The position numbers were made by a program, and so were the translations under genes. Below are positions 13,701-24,524 of a DNA stretch of 64,000 nucleotides, one piece after another. Under the pieces are notes generated by a model. That model searched no databases, was not told the DNA's origin, and saw nothing but the letters and a program-made list of their open reading frames with translations. How positions within the stretch are numbered: the first letter of the stretch is position 1; the number at the start of each line of letters is the position of its first letter. This stretch comes from Zonotrichia leucophrys gambelii (taxonomy: Eukaryota; Chordata; Aves; Passeriformes; Passerellidae): NCBI RefSeq assembly GCF_028769735.1, contig NC_088172.1, positions 34,630,897 to 34,694,896 of the forward strand. Reading direction: 5' to 3'.

Positions 13701-16700
13701 CAGAAGTAATAAATAACCAGACAAAATGATCTACTGTGGTTGCCAATGTATGAACTGCAGTGGGCTCAGGTCATCCTCTAAGCAGAAAACAGTCAGAGGG
13801 AGCGAGTGCTCACAAGTATTGCACACAGCCTATGTTTCCCTGGACATCTATTACAGACACTGCTGAAGTTGAATGACTGGGTTAGACATACTTGGTGAAG
13901 CATTAACTCAGTTCTTACATGCTTACTGTATTCCCTCTTCTGCAGTTCACTGTAACTGGATCTATAATTTCAGGACATTCAACAAATCTTACCTTAAAGT
14001 CAGACCTGGGTCTGCTGCACTTCAGGCCATGAGTGAAGTCCTACCAATTGTTCTGTTTTGTTTTGTCCACCCAACCTGCCTTCCAAAAGCTGCCATCCCT
14101 AGAGCAGCTATAGCAAAACTGATAACAAAACATCTTCTGCTCTGCAAAATGTAACATTAAATCTGTGTAGATTTAATTAAGTTTCCAGGCTGTAAACATA
14201 TAAACTGCCATTGCTCAGATATTTTTTCACCTTCTGATCAACCAGTCTTTCCATGGACACAGGGCAGAAAACAAAGTCAGTAACTTCTAAAACCAATGGA
14301 TATTATAATTAGCTATGTCTGAGTCAACACAGAACAAGTGTGGTACTTATAATTACAGTAAATGACGCAAAGTTTCAATTCTATTTGGTATATCATAGTA
14401 TATTCCTACTCACAGAATTTCTATGGAGCTCTTAGAAAGCAACAACATTTTATTCATCTGGATAGAATTTGTATATGCTGGACAGGCATGTTGATACAGT
14501 ATCAATATTGGTGGTGGATGTTCCAACACCAGTCACCAGTTTCTTTTCTAGCCAAGACTTCAGATCAGTGTGCTGCCTCATAGGAAAACCTATGTGGCTG
14601 CCTGATTTCAACCCTGTTGCTCATGCTTCTTATGCTGCTGAAGTGTTGCCTTTCTCTGCCTTGTATGATCACCCCATCTTCCAGCTTTTGTTTGTCTCCA
14701 GCAGTTATTTCAGCTTGTTCTTTAGGAAAATTCCTTATATTCTGCTTAACTTCCTCTGGTAACTTTCACAACCTTCAAGCATTGTTCCTGTTTATTCCCC
14801 CCTCCCTTCACCCTCCAAACTTCAACATCTGCAATATATTCCTAAGAAACAGTTCTCTCTGGATGGCACACCTGTCTCAGTACTGCTGTCTATTTCCTCT
14901 TGATGCCAAACCCATGATACCACTCACTGAACACTTCGAGCTAAGCGTGATTAAAATAATTCCTTAGCTGAAGACATGTCACTAATATTCATTTTCAAAT
15001 CTGTGGACAGAACTGCCACTCTGCCAATCACTTGAATTAACGATTTTTCCTGTTTGATTTCTTAAATCCAAGATATCTCTAATTTTGTCCCATTCATTCT
15101 GCCTGCAATATTAATCTTTACCTGCCTCTCTATACAGAAAAAGCCCTGGTCCTGCTTGCAGAGCTTCCTGCTTACTGAGTAAACAACAAAAATCTCTGCT
15201 TTGCTATGAAACGTTGCTGTGTATGTGCATTTCCCTATCCTTTGATCATGTGCTGCTCTCTTTACAGTTTGCTTGTGACTTCTCTTCACTATCAAATTTA
15301 TGTTATTTGTTTTATGTTCATAACCTAATCCCACTTTATCTCTCCTTCAGAAACAAGAGATTGTCTCCTGCTTCTAATCAGCTACTGATAATACCCTTCA
15401 TCACCCACTTGATTCATTCTCAAGCAGTTACTTTCATGTTGTTCACGCTTGGAAGAAACACTCCAAAGTAACATCATTGCTTTCCTTCAAGTCCCATCTC
15501 CAAATCTGTCTTTTGACATTATGCTTATAAAAATACTTGGTGTAAATAAGCTGAAAATAATACTAAGATTGTTGTATATCAGTAATGCTTTTTTCCCTTT
15601 TCTTCTGAGCTTTTGTTTATCTTTCTGCTGTTGTCTCCCTACAAACAGTACATGTATTTTTACGTAGCATACTTTTCAGTGGTGTCTGCAGACCACTTAA
15701 TAAATTGAATTCAGTATTTTTGTTTCTGGATCATAGTTTAATGTGAACATAATCGCAGTAAGATTTAAAACCTAAGGTTCCTCTTAGTTTTATAATTTTA
15801 TGTTTTAATATATGCACAAATCTGTACTGTGTGCTCCATTTTCACAGCAGCTGAGTGACTAGAATGTATTATATGCTTTCCCTCCCAACACTGTTTTTAT
15901 CACAACTACTGTAGAGCAAATTGAAGCATAAAGAGGTGAAGGATAACGTTCAGAGCATCTGTTTTCCAGTTTTGGACAACACGTAGGTAGAATGTAAGCA
16001 GTTAGGTTTATGGAGAGCAAATTCATAAACCAACTTTTCAGTACTTAATATTCTGTCAATATCTTTTTTCTGGACCATAAAAATCTATAGATGCCCACAC
16101 ACTCCCTCCCTGGATTAAAGAACCAGGCACTAAGCACAAACACAACGTGGAATTCCTTGAGAGACGCTTTAAGAAACTCATGTACATTTAGTTTACTTCC
16201 ATCTCTGGGGTTCCCCAAGCAGTTTGTTATACTTCTATTTTAATGCTTGAAAAGCAAACAGCACAACTTTTTTTGTTGCTCCCACACCACCACACCGAGC
16301 AAGGAGTTGTAATGGGCAAGACCTGCAACACTCCAGGAGCTACATAAGGGTGCCCAGATATGAATATCCTGCTTTCCAGAAGCTACTCCTGAGCTACTGA
16401 GGGTAGTTCAAGGAAACAAAGCACAAGAGGTTTGAAGGTGGGCAGCCCTACATTTGAGGGTACAAAATCCCAGGGACAGGATCTATCTCCATGTAGTGAA
16501 AGTCTCATTATTTTTATACAGGGAGAAGGTGCCTTTAGGAACTCATGATGCTATGACCTCTATTTGGATGAACTCAGGAAAAAGTGTAATATGCAGACAA
16601 AATTTTGAAGGTTTATTACCTTCCAAAAATCATGAACTAAATTCTTTGTCTCATTTTATATTCCTTTTCCTCTCAAGTTTCATTGTGATGCCTCTGCAGT

Positions 16701-17460
16701 GAAAAGCTGTATTTCTGTAAACAATATTGGGGTTGTGGCTGTTATCATTTCACACAAGACCCCTCTTGCAGAAAGAGCTTTGCAGAATATTGGACTATTT
16801 TTTTAAGCACCCTTGACAGTCTGCTGTGCTGAGTCGAAAGATTTCAAGGTACATTAACTTTAACAAAAGAGTGTCTGTGCCATAAGCCCCCATTTCACTT
16901 CAAAATAACGATAGCTGTTTTAAAAATATATATATAACTTAACCCAACTCTTTTATTTATTATTATTATTTATTTAGAAGGTCCCTCAAGCAAATCCAGA
17001 TAGAGGCTGATAGGATGGGATTTGCAGGACCAGGGACAGTTTCAATTTTGCTTTGAATTCAACATAATTGAGACTGTGGCATTTGAAAATGTGCAGTCTG
17101 CAGATTAGATCATGTAGTTTCCCACCCATTACTAACTCTTCTCCTTCCAGCGCACGATGTGCTCTGCCTCATACACACATTCTATTTCATTCTGCAGATA
17201 ATCAAGGGCAGAATTTAGAACCCCAGGAAAAAACTTTTTCACTGCACAGGAATTGCATCTTTAGTCTTTGCATGCCAGAGAATTCTTCAATTTATCGCAT
17301 GGAGCTCTGTTTTCTGTGTTATTCTGGTATTCTTCTAAGTAAGTTTTCTCCTCAGGAAGAAGAAATTTCTATCACTGTGCTCTGAATTCATCACTCTGTT
17401 AAATCTGCAAAACACTTAAGCTGTCTATGCTTAAAATCAGAAGGAAAAAAAGTCTTTTTT
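13701..17460. other. Unannotated non-coding DNA, including a pyrimidine-rich tract
   Basis: No supported gene is seen. Between about 14590 and 15670 the plus strand is noticeably rich in C and T, which opens several overlapping plus-strand frames (14469-14762, 14617-14967, 15214-15471, 15449-15667). They overlap in different frames, give serine- and leucine-rich low-complexity peptides, and show no domain. This is typical of composition effects or a decayed repeat. The frame at 17068-17385 (105 codons) is also unrecognised. A short TTA-type run lies at about 16953-16976. Confidence 0.5.
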
Positions 17461-17470
17461 TTTTTTGGGG

Positions 17471-17494
17471 TGTGTGTCTGTGTGTGTGTGTGTG
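17471..17494. repeat. (TG)n microsatellite after a T run
   Basis: An interrupted TG dinucleotide run follows a poly-T stretch and four G. One TC unit breaks the array. Confidence 0.9.
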
Positions 17495-17773
17495 ATTTTT
17501 CAATAAATTGATATGGGTTTATTTGACAGCATTAAAAAATTCTTACCTCTTTTAACTTCACTGAAAACCATGTTTTGGTCTTCCTTGCTCTGAATTTCTT
17601 AAAAATCTATAGTTTTGTATACTGCTACTGACTTGCTGGGGCTTTGCATATGTGCAGTAATGAAGCTTCTATGGTCTTCTCAAAGCACAATAGCTCTGAG
17701 CTCCTTTAGTTGAACAAGTGCACTTGGGTCTACGTCCAGAATGTTCCAGTAAGAAAGATTTGAAACCCATGAT

Positions 17774-17782
17774 GTAGTAGTA

Positions 17783-17826
<44 letters not shown>
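17774..17826. repeat. Compound (GTA)n-(TAA)n microsatellite
   Basis: About three GTA units pass into an uninterrupted array of about fourteen TAA units. On the minus strand it creates a run of isoleucine codons in an open frame (17680-17874), which is an artefact. Pure trinucleotide arrays of this length are usually length-polymorphic. Confidence 0.95.
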
Positions 17827-17827
<1 letters not shown>

Positions 17828-18830
17828 GATCTTTTCCCTAGCATTCTTCTATCCTCAGTTTGGTTTTGCTCCACATCATTGGATCATAAGACACCGTTCC
17901 AATTTTCCTGGAAATTGAACAGACACAGCAGTGTAAAGTGAGTGTAAAATGCCCCAAATAAAAATAGCAGTTTTGTACTCATTTTGCCTGGTTGAGCAAA
18001 TATGATCATGATTGTCTGATAGCCCAGAACTCTGCCAGCATTCCTGCTTGCATCAGCAGCACTCTCTGCCTTATGATCAGCATGAAGTTTAAGTAGCTTG
18101 TGGCTACATCTATGTCATAAACAAAATGTGCAAGCATTTATTTTCTGGCCCTGTTTTCAAATAGACAGGTCTGTATACATTCAGACTTTCTAAAACAGAG
18201 TTGACCTATTCAAACCACTTACTGAGGAATATCCTTTGTCTGTGCTAACTCCTGAACCATGACTGAAATTTTTTGGAGAATATTCTAGTTGGCCAGATAT
18301 TATACTAAAAACTTAACAGTAGAAAGAATCAGATCCAAAGGTCTGGCATGTTTTCTGGTATTTTTCATGAGTAAACTGAGTTTTTAAGTAGTTTGACTAG
18401 TGGATAGCTACCCTTGTTAATAGGATAATATTGTTTTTATTGGATAAAAATTATGTCTACTAAGTTCTAGTTGCTTTTTAGTCTTTGGTTTCTTACATTT
18501 AATTTCAATGCTTTGATCTTTAGAGTTGTGTGGTCTCTTGATTTCTTGTTGTGTCTTTTACCTTATAGTTTCCTGACTTAATGTATGCCTAATTGATCAG
18601 AAAAAGCCTACAGAGGGTTACACATGCCACGTGTTTAGCTACAGGGTGATCTTAGGATATTCCTCTCAGGCTTTAAAAGTCCATTACTTAACCTGCTCTA
18701 TAAGCAAAAATGTTTCCATACATGCTTGATTCTATTTGTACAGTTTAGTCCTCTTTCTAAATATTGACCTATGAATTTTTCTTGCCCTTTTAGGTTTTCT
18801 GTGTACATTTCTTGAGCAAAAAACAACCAA
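17827..18830. other. Unannotated AT-rich non-coding DNA
   Basis: I see no gene, RNA gene or repeat family here. Confidence 0.6.
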
Positions 18831-18863
18831 CCAAACAAAAACAAACAAACAAACAAACAAAAC
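18824..18863. repeat. (CAAA)n microsatellite, A-rich
   Basis: Variant units 'acca' and 'accaa' lead into five to six clean CAAA units. Such A-rich tetranucleotide arrays often grow from the A-rich end of a retroposed sequence, but no element is recognisable next to it. Confidence 0.85.
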
Positions 18864-20499
18864 CATTAAAAACCACTAGAAACAGCAATAATCAATTAAC
18901 ATTTGCTGAATTTCAAATTCTGAGTTTGCTTCACCTTGTCTGAAAGGAATTACAAAATAGTTAAATAACAGAATAAGGGGAAATCCCTGCTGGTTGTGCT
19001 GAAATTATTTGTAACATATATTGATTCTCAACCATCTGTCTCTTGCGAGAAGGACACCCACCATTACTCAAAGGGAAGGATGGTACCATCATCTTGCACT
19101 TCAGGCAGAGGTGGTACATTGCAGTGCAAGCCTGGTAAACAGGGCTATAGTACAATATTTATATAAATCTTTTTGGCCCCTTGACCCTCTTAGCTCACAA
19201 ATTCTAATGCAAACTATATTTTCAGGTCACATTAAAACTTAAATCTTCATAAAGAGAAGCTCAGAAGCCTGCATATTCTAGGGGCTTACTTTTATATTAA
19301 AATTTATTTAAACAGTCTAATTCAAAAGAATGTATATAATCATGTTCAAAGCAGGTTAGCCAAGTTAACCACACAGCTTTGGTTTATGGCTACATACAAA
19401 TGTATGACTATATGTTCTCGAGCTACAACTCTAAAATCAAAATGTAGAATTTAATTGTGGTTCAGATAAAGTTTGGGACTGAAATGGACAAATATCCTCC
19501 ATCTTCAGCTTAACAGTTGACCTTTACAATCTCAAAGATCTTTATTCAACTGAAACAATTCTATGAGTCTTTGTTCTACATTTACATTTCCTGGCATGGT
19601 AGCTGCTTTTATCAGGTCACATGCTATTATACGCTAATTTTGTTCTCTCTTTTTCCCCCATTTTAGATAGACTAAAGCCTATTGATGCCATTTTCTAAAT
19701 ACCTATGATGACAACCAGCAACCAGCAACAACTGAAGTAGAAGTTTCTACATTTGTAGTGGAAACTTTTACTTACATGCCCTTCACAATAAAAACGGATG
19801 TTGTTTTGATTATAAGTATCATGGGCTGTAAGCATCATACAAATCATATGTGCCATTACTGCTGTAAACAGAAGCTAAAATCGAAGAAAATGCCAATGAG
19901 CCAGACCTGGTCAATGAATACTTGCTCAGAATGATGAAACTGACTTTATTTTTCCTCCCCAGAGATGTTTTCTCTAAATAACAACCTGATGTAGAAAGTG
20001 CTGATTTTGGGGGTGTTCAAAGAACAGATCTACATCTAAAGGCTTGTGTTTCAGGCTTGTCTCTAATTAAGAAGTGTCCTAAAGTGAACAAAGGGCCACA
20101 CAGTAGGAAATATATGCTTGCAGACACCAATTCACACCTGTTAATGATTAGTTTGCAGACACTACCAGATGTGCTATTTATCTGATGATCAGAGTAATTG
20201 AAATGAATTGCTCTGAATCAGTCATGTGAAATTGTCCCAGTTAAGTAAATGTGCTGTTTCTCCTCTGTTTTCTTCAGGGAGAGATGGAGCTTATAATTTT
20301 CTTCAACGCTGTCCTTTACCCTTTAATTTGTGCTCCCACAAAGAGTTGGAGCTGCATGCCATAACCTCATCCAAAAAACAGACAGACAACATGTCTGTAC
20401 AGAAAGACATTTTTAAGTCTGACCATGGGTAAGAGATCACAGAGGCATTGGCTAGTAATAAAAACAGGTCATGACTTTAATCTCATATACAGAAATCTG
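18864..20499. other. Unannotated AT-rich non-coding DNA
   Basis: No gene is seen. Frames at 18961-19155 (minus), 19021-19242 (plus) and 20226-20432 (plus) are short and unrecognised, and the first two overlap each other on opposite strands. Confidence 0.6.
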
Positions 20500-20625
20500 C
20501 AGTTCAATGTTTCAAGGTCAAAAAGGGAAACCTACACACTGGACAGCTGCAAACTTTTAGAACTCATTGCCAGAGGGAAATAGTGGTAGTGGACAGTATC
20601 AAACAGGACACTGTGACAAACACAG
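20500..20625 (+). mobile_element. Possible ancient CR1 3'-UTR fragment
   Basis: The segment 'ttagaactcattgccagag' followed by 'aatagtggtagtgg' resembles the old CR1 3' region 'ctggaactcattgccacagg' followed by 'atgtagtgg'. It is short and diverged, with no visible ends. The frame on the opposite strand (20599-20928, 109 codons) is partly over it and shows no domain. Confidence 0.33.
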
Positions 20626-21779
20626 GGTGTTTCCCAAAAAAAGAACACGTGAAAAACAAATTAATGTGAGTTCAGTCGGCGAGTACAAAGGGAATGGATG
20701 CAAACAGTAGCCAGGTTCATGTGTTTTTCCTCCTTTTTCCACTGCTATAGACAGGCACAACACTGACCTGACCCACACAGGCTTCTTTGTTCCCATCTTC
20801 TCTTGACATAGCAAGTTACCGAGATTTTTTTTTTTTCCAAAAGAACTACAATCAGCTATAATACCAAAAAAACGACTACTGAGAATTATTCTGTGAAAGG
20901 AGAAATAAGAAAATAAGAGAAAGGCCATTTAGGCTTTTCTGTTATCTACACCTACAAGACAGACTGATCATGAATTCAGCATGTGCTTTATGTTGTAAAG
21001 TCCATAAGTAGAAAGTAAGATGAGATGGGTCGAAGTGTGTGTATCATCTAGTCAAACATTAAAAGGATGTCTTTAAACGTAGTATAGTTAGAGTGGCATG
21101 GGTTTAAATTCTTTGTCATTGGGCAAGACTTATGTTTATACATTACTCCAGGTCTGCTGATGCCTTTGATTTAGATTGTGGTAATTTTTCTACCTTTTGC
21201 CATTTGGTATTTTTCCTAGTATCCAAGAAATCTTTCATAGTTTGTCTGTGGCAGATTAAAATTTTTTTATACCTCCAGCACAGGATAAAGAGTACTGGTT
21301 CTGGTTTGCCTAGAGGAAAAAAAAAATAGAAAAAAATCTAATTGGACAGATCAGAGAACTGAAACTAAGAATGGACCAGAAAAAGAGGCATTAAAAGACT
21401 TTTAAACTGTGGTTGCCTGGAGATTTTCTCAGTGCCTTTGTGTACATTGAAAGTTCTAGTTGCAGTTGTGATGGTAATAACTTCTAGTTCAGTTTCCTGC
21501 AATCTCTTGCCAGAAATACTTGTCTGCTTCTATTTCTAGACTTACAACCCCACGTCTGCAATTGAATTTCCCTCAGGCTCATGACTCCATGTCTTACATG
21601 AGGTCACAACACTTCATTTGGGAAGGTCACCATTCCTATCTGAACAAAAACAGAGAAAGTTGGCTCTCGGTTTTGGAGTAATTTTTTTTCCCCCAGAATA
21701 CTGCACCTCCAGCACTATTTATATGTTACTTAATGATCTCCATTGTACTACTCGAAGCTGAAGCTCACGTGGCCCATAT
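20626..21779. other. Unannotated non-coding DNA
   Basis: No gene or recognised repeat is seen. A T run lies at about 20826-20836. Confidence 0.6.
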
Positions 21780-21875
21780 AAACTGTTATGAAGGAAGACT
21801 ACAGGGTTGGAAGAGCAGAAATCTCTGAGATCTCTGTTCAGTGTGCTGTCCACTGGACCATGAGCAGTAGTTGGC
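21780..21875 (-). mobile_element. Ancient MIR-like SINE fragment
   Basis: The plus strand shows 'gagatctctgttcagtgtgc' followed by 'tgtccactggaccatgagca'. This parallels the reverse-complement MIR block in which a 'ggtctcctgactcccagtcc' part is followed by 'agtgctctatccactagacc' and 'atgctgc'. The element is therefore on the minus strand and covers only the promoter-proximal (tRNA-related) half of a MIR. The match is short but ordered. Confidence 0.42.
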
Positions 21876-22512
21876 AGATATAACTAACAGTATTCAGCCT
21901 TCTGCTGGTGAAGGCTTATTAAAAATTCTAATGATTTGTGTTTTTGTCTCAGGTTATTTATCTTATTCTCTATTTCTCTCTGTGAATGCTGGAAGGAGGT
22001 AGTCGGCATCATTACACCCCAGACAATTGAGTTGATTGCTTTTTTCATAATCGTGTTGGAGAACAGAGTTGTGCAATTTTCAGTAGGCGACAGAACAGAC
22101 AGAAGAAAAAGTGAGTGCTTTAAATAGAATTACTGCAATGCTGCTTGCAAAATGTTCTTCATTAACCCTTAATCAACAGACCATGCTCAGCTATTGGGAT
22201 GAATTTATACATTTAAGTTAGCAGTTTTCCATCCCTAGATTTTTCCACACAAATATCCCTGTCCTCCCACATTCTGGATTTTCCTCTCTTAATAAGACTA
22301 TGGTGATATGTTTCTTGAGCTGTGCCTGTTTCTTATTTCTCAAAGATGTCTTTTTTTGCCTTAACTCACAAGTATATTTTTTGTTTTCTATGTTTCCTCT
22401 TTTTTCCTCCATTTTTCTTTCTGCTCTCTGTGTCATTTACTTATTCAAAGGGGTATCAAAACAAGTTATAATCTTTAAGAAGATAAGTTTTTAAATAGTT
22501 GCATAATGAAAC
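21876..22512. other. Unannotated AT- and T-rich non-coding DNA
   Basis: Nothing recognisable is present. The plus strand from about 22310 to 22440 is T-rich, which opens small hydrophobic frames (22300-22494) with no support as genes. Confidence 0.6.
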
Positions 22513-22659
22513 AATCATAGAATGGTTTAGTTTGGAAGAGAACTTAAAGATCATGTAGTTCTGACCCCTCTGCCATGGGCAGAGACATCTTCCATTCTTG
22601 CCTTGAGCATCTCCAGGGATGGGACAGCCACAACTTCTCTGGACAGCCTCTACCAGTGT
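22513..22659 (-). mobile_element. CR1 LINE fragment, 3' end
   Basis: The plus strand begins with 'aatcatagaatggttt', the reverse complement of the diagnostic CR1 3' tail. It continues through 'ttggaagagaacttaaagat', 'cccctctgccatgggcagag', 'cttgagcatctccagggat' and 'acaacttctctggacagcct'. These follow the CR1 3' UTR consensus closely, so the element lies on the minus strand with its 3' end at 22513. It is 5'-truncated after about 150 bases, as most CR1 copies are. It has no coding capacity. It ends about 30 bases before the solo LTR. Confidence 0.93.
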
Positions 22660-22687
22660 ACTGCTGAGGTAGGATAGGTACTCCAGT

Positions 22688-22692
22688 ACTTC
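22688..22692. repeat. Target-site duplication, left copy (ACTTC)
   Basis: ACTTC directly precedes the LTR's first TG and is repeated exactly after its last CA at 23742-23746. A 5-bp duplication is the usual size for ERVL-type integrase. Confidence 0.85.
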
Positions 22693-23741
22693 TGTACTGG
22701 TTTTACAAAGCCTGGTTTTTGTCAGCAGTAGGGCCACAGAGATGGCTGCTGTGAGAAGCTGCTGGAAGCTTCCACCATGTCCAGCAGAGCCAATTCTTGG
22801 TGGCTCTGAAGATGGACCTGCTGCTGGCCAAAACTGGGCCCGTGAGAGAGGTTGTTAATGCCTCTGTGATGACATATGTAAGAAGTAAATCAAAACCAAG
22901 CCACACAGTTTTGCCTCCAGTCAGAGAAAAGGAGGAGGTGAGAATTTGTGAAGGCAACAACATGGTGACACCAAGGTCCGTGCAGAAGGAGGGGCAGGAG
23001 GTGCTCCAGGCACCAGAGCCGAGATTCCCCTGCAGGCTGTGGTGTCATCGTGGTGAAGCAGCTGTGCCCCTGCAACCCACGGCTCCGTGAGGAACTCAGA
23101 GACCCACCCACAGCCCCTGGGGGAGGTGCCCACCGGAGTGGGTGGAGGCCTGGAGGAAGCTGTGATCCAGTGGGAGGCCCAGTGGAGAGAGGGGGCCCTG
23201 CTTCCAGGCTGGAGCAGCCTGTCCTTGGAGGACTGCACCCATGCCGCAGCAGCCTTGGGAGGAGTGTCTGCCCATGGGAGGGGCTCACACTGCAGCAGAT
23301 GTGGAAGGCATGCTGCTCTTGAGGATGGACCCACACTGGAGAAGTTCGTGTAAAACTGTCTCCCGTGGGAGGGACCCCACGGCCTCACAGCGGAAGGACT
23401 CCTCTCCTGGAGCAGGTGAAGAACATCTCAGTGACAAACTGATGAAAACCTTCCCACCCTGTCTCCCTGCACTGTTGGTGGGAAGGAGGGAGAGGCTGGG
23501 GGGAAAAAAGGTGTTTTAAGGACCTATTTTACTTCTCATTATCCTCTGACTCTGTTAGCAATAAATTCATTTTGCAATCTTAAGTTGAGCCTGTTTTGCT
23601 CTTGAAGTGTTTTCTCCCAGTCTTTATGTCACTCATGAAGCCTTCATTTTTTTTTTCTCTCCTCTACCCATCTGTGGCAGGGGAGGATGAGGAAGTGACT
23701 CTCATGGGTCCCTGGCATTGTGCCAGTGTCAAACCATGACA
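22693..23741 (+). mobile_element. Solo LTR of an avian endogenous retrovirus (ERVL-like)
   Basis: The element runs from TGTACTGGTTT to AAACCATGACA. These termini form an 11-bp terminal inverted repeat with 9 matches, with the canonical TG...CA ends, and are flanked by a perfect 5-bp duplication. The interior matches, from memory, a common avian LTR. It opens with 'cagagatggctgctgtgaga', continues with a GC-rich middle of repeated 'gggagggacccc' and 'cacactggagaag' phrases, and ends with a T/A-rich block carrying AATAAA at 23560-23565 and 'gagcctgttttgctc'. The orientation of AATAAA gives the plus strand. No gag, pol or env sequence lies beside it, so it is a solo LTR left by recombination between the two LTRs of a provirus. 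Open frames of 88 to 155 codons on both strands here reflect GC richness and are not genes. I am confident in the LTR and less sure of the exact family name. Confidence 0.9.
23560..23565 (+). promoter_or_regulatory. LTR polyadenylation signal AATAAA
   Basis: This is a canonical AATAAA in the 3' third of the LTR, followed by T/G-rich sequence. It would mark the end of the R region in the parental provirus. Confidence 0.6.
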
Positions 23742-23746
23742 ACTTC
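23742..23746. repeat. Target-site duplication, right copy (ACTTC)
   Basis: This is an exact copy of 22688-22692, immediately after the LTR's terminal CA. Confidence 0.85.
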
Positions 23747-24226
23747 TCACAAACTTGCTTCCTAAATCCACCACTTATACAGCTTCCACAAACCTCTTAG
23801 GTCACTCACTACCTAATGAGTGTTACCCTAAAACAAATTTTCTTAATGTCATATGTAAGTCTCCCTTTAAGCATCTGACTGTTGCCACTGAAATCCATCT
23901 CTTCCTAATGGGCAAAAGAAACCAGGAAAATATATTTGGAAAAAAAACAAGCTAGGAACCTCTCTGTGTCCCCAAGGACAATAGGTGCTGCATGGATTAC
24001 ACATGCATGGTCAGCACCCTCTTACTTCCCAAAACTAACCCCTCCAAATAGGCTGATGGAAACGATCATGCACATGCACGTTCATGCACATGACCAAATG
24101 GTGTTGGCAATTGCACAGCAACCTTAGTCAGTGAAACTGTGTGGTGCACCAGGCTAAGAATTGAACACTCTGGACAACTCATTGGTGCCAGTGTTCACTG
24201 TGTGCCCCGGTCCTGTTTAGTTCTCT
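23747..24226. other. Unannotated non-coding DNA
   Basis: No gene is seen. If the LTR and one duplication are removed, this sequence was originally joined to the bases just after the CR1 at 22659. I could not show convincingly that the CR1 continues into it. Confidence 0.5.
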
Positions 24227-24234
24227 TATATAAG
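24227..24234 (+). promoter_or_regulatory. TATA-box-like element (TATATAAG)
   Basis: TATATAAG lies at the left edge of a GC-richer block of about 230 bases. A start site would be expected near 24257. The block ends in a consensus splice donor, AAG|GTAAGG, with its GT at 24464-24465, and an AATAAA lies further on at 24519-24524. The arrangement suits either the promoter and first exon of a non-coding transcript or the right part of a second, unrecognised LTR. The TATA motif alone is weak evidence in AT-rich DNA. Confidence 0.3.
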
Positions 24235-24257
24235 CATACCAGGAAAGAGCTTGCTCT

Positions 24258-24463
24258 TGGTAAGCAGAACAGCAGGTGTGCCTCAGGAAGGAGTCAGAGC
24301 TGGGAGCTGGGAGCACCCCAGCAGAGGCAGCACTGTCACTGAGCAGTGTCTGAGCACGGCAGGGCTGGTGTCAGTGACAGAGCCAGGGCCCATGCCAGAG
24401 CAGGGCAGCAGCAACATAGGAGACCTGCAGGCACAGCCTGCTCTGAGTTTCCCCAGAAGAAAG
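24258..24463 (+). ncRNA. Candidate first exon between TATA box and splice donor (speculative)
   Basis: This GC-richer segment starts about 30 bases after TATATAAG and ends at AAG|GTAAGG, a near-perfect U1 splice-donor match. Frames across it (24251-24523 and 24346-24555, plus) have no recognisable domain, so if transcribed it may be non-coding. No matching acceptor or later exon was identified. It could also be part of an LTR whose ends I could not define. Confidence 0.18.
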
Positions 24464-24524
24464 GTAAGGATGCTTCAGGAAATTCACACCTTTTACCTCT
24501 TGCTCAGAAAAGGAAAGCAATAAA

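Noticed and set aside
15895..15960. Possible MIR fragment ('gcataaagaggtgaag' region)
   Set aside because: The match covers only about 30 bases of a low-information part of MIR, and the next diagnostic block is missing.
22890..23388. Overlapping frames of 148 and 155 codons, minus strand
   Set aside because: They are antisense to, and wholly within, the GC-rich solo LTR. Few stop codons there is a composition effect.
23747..23800. Continuation of the 22513-22659 CR1 beyond the solo LTR
   Set aside because: A few words such as 'cttgcttcctaaat' resemble CR1, but the joined sequence does not follow the consensus convincingly.
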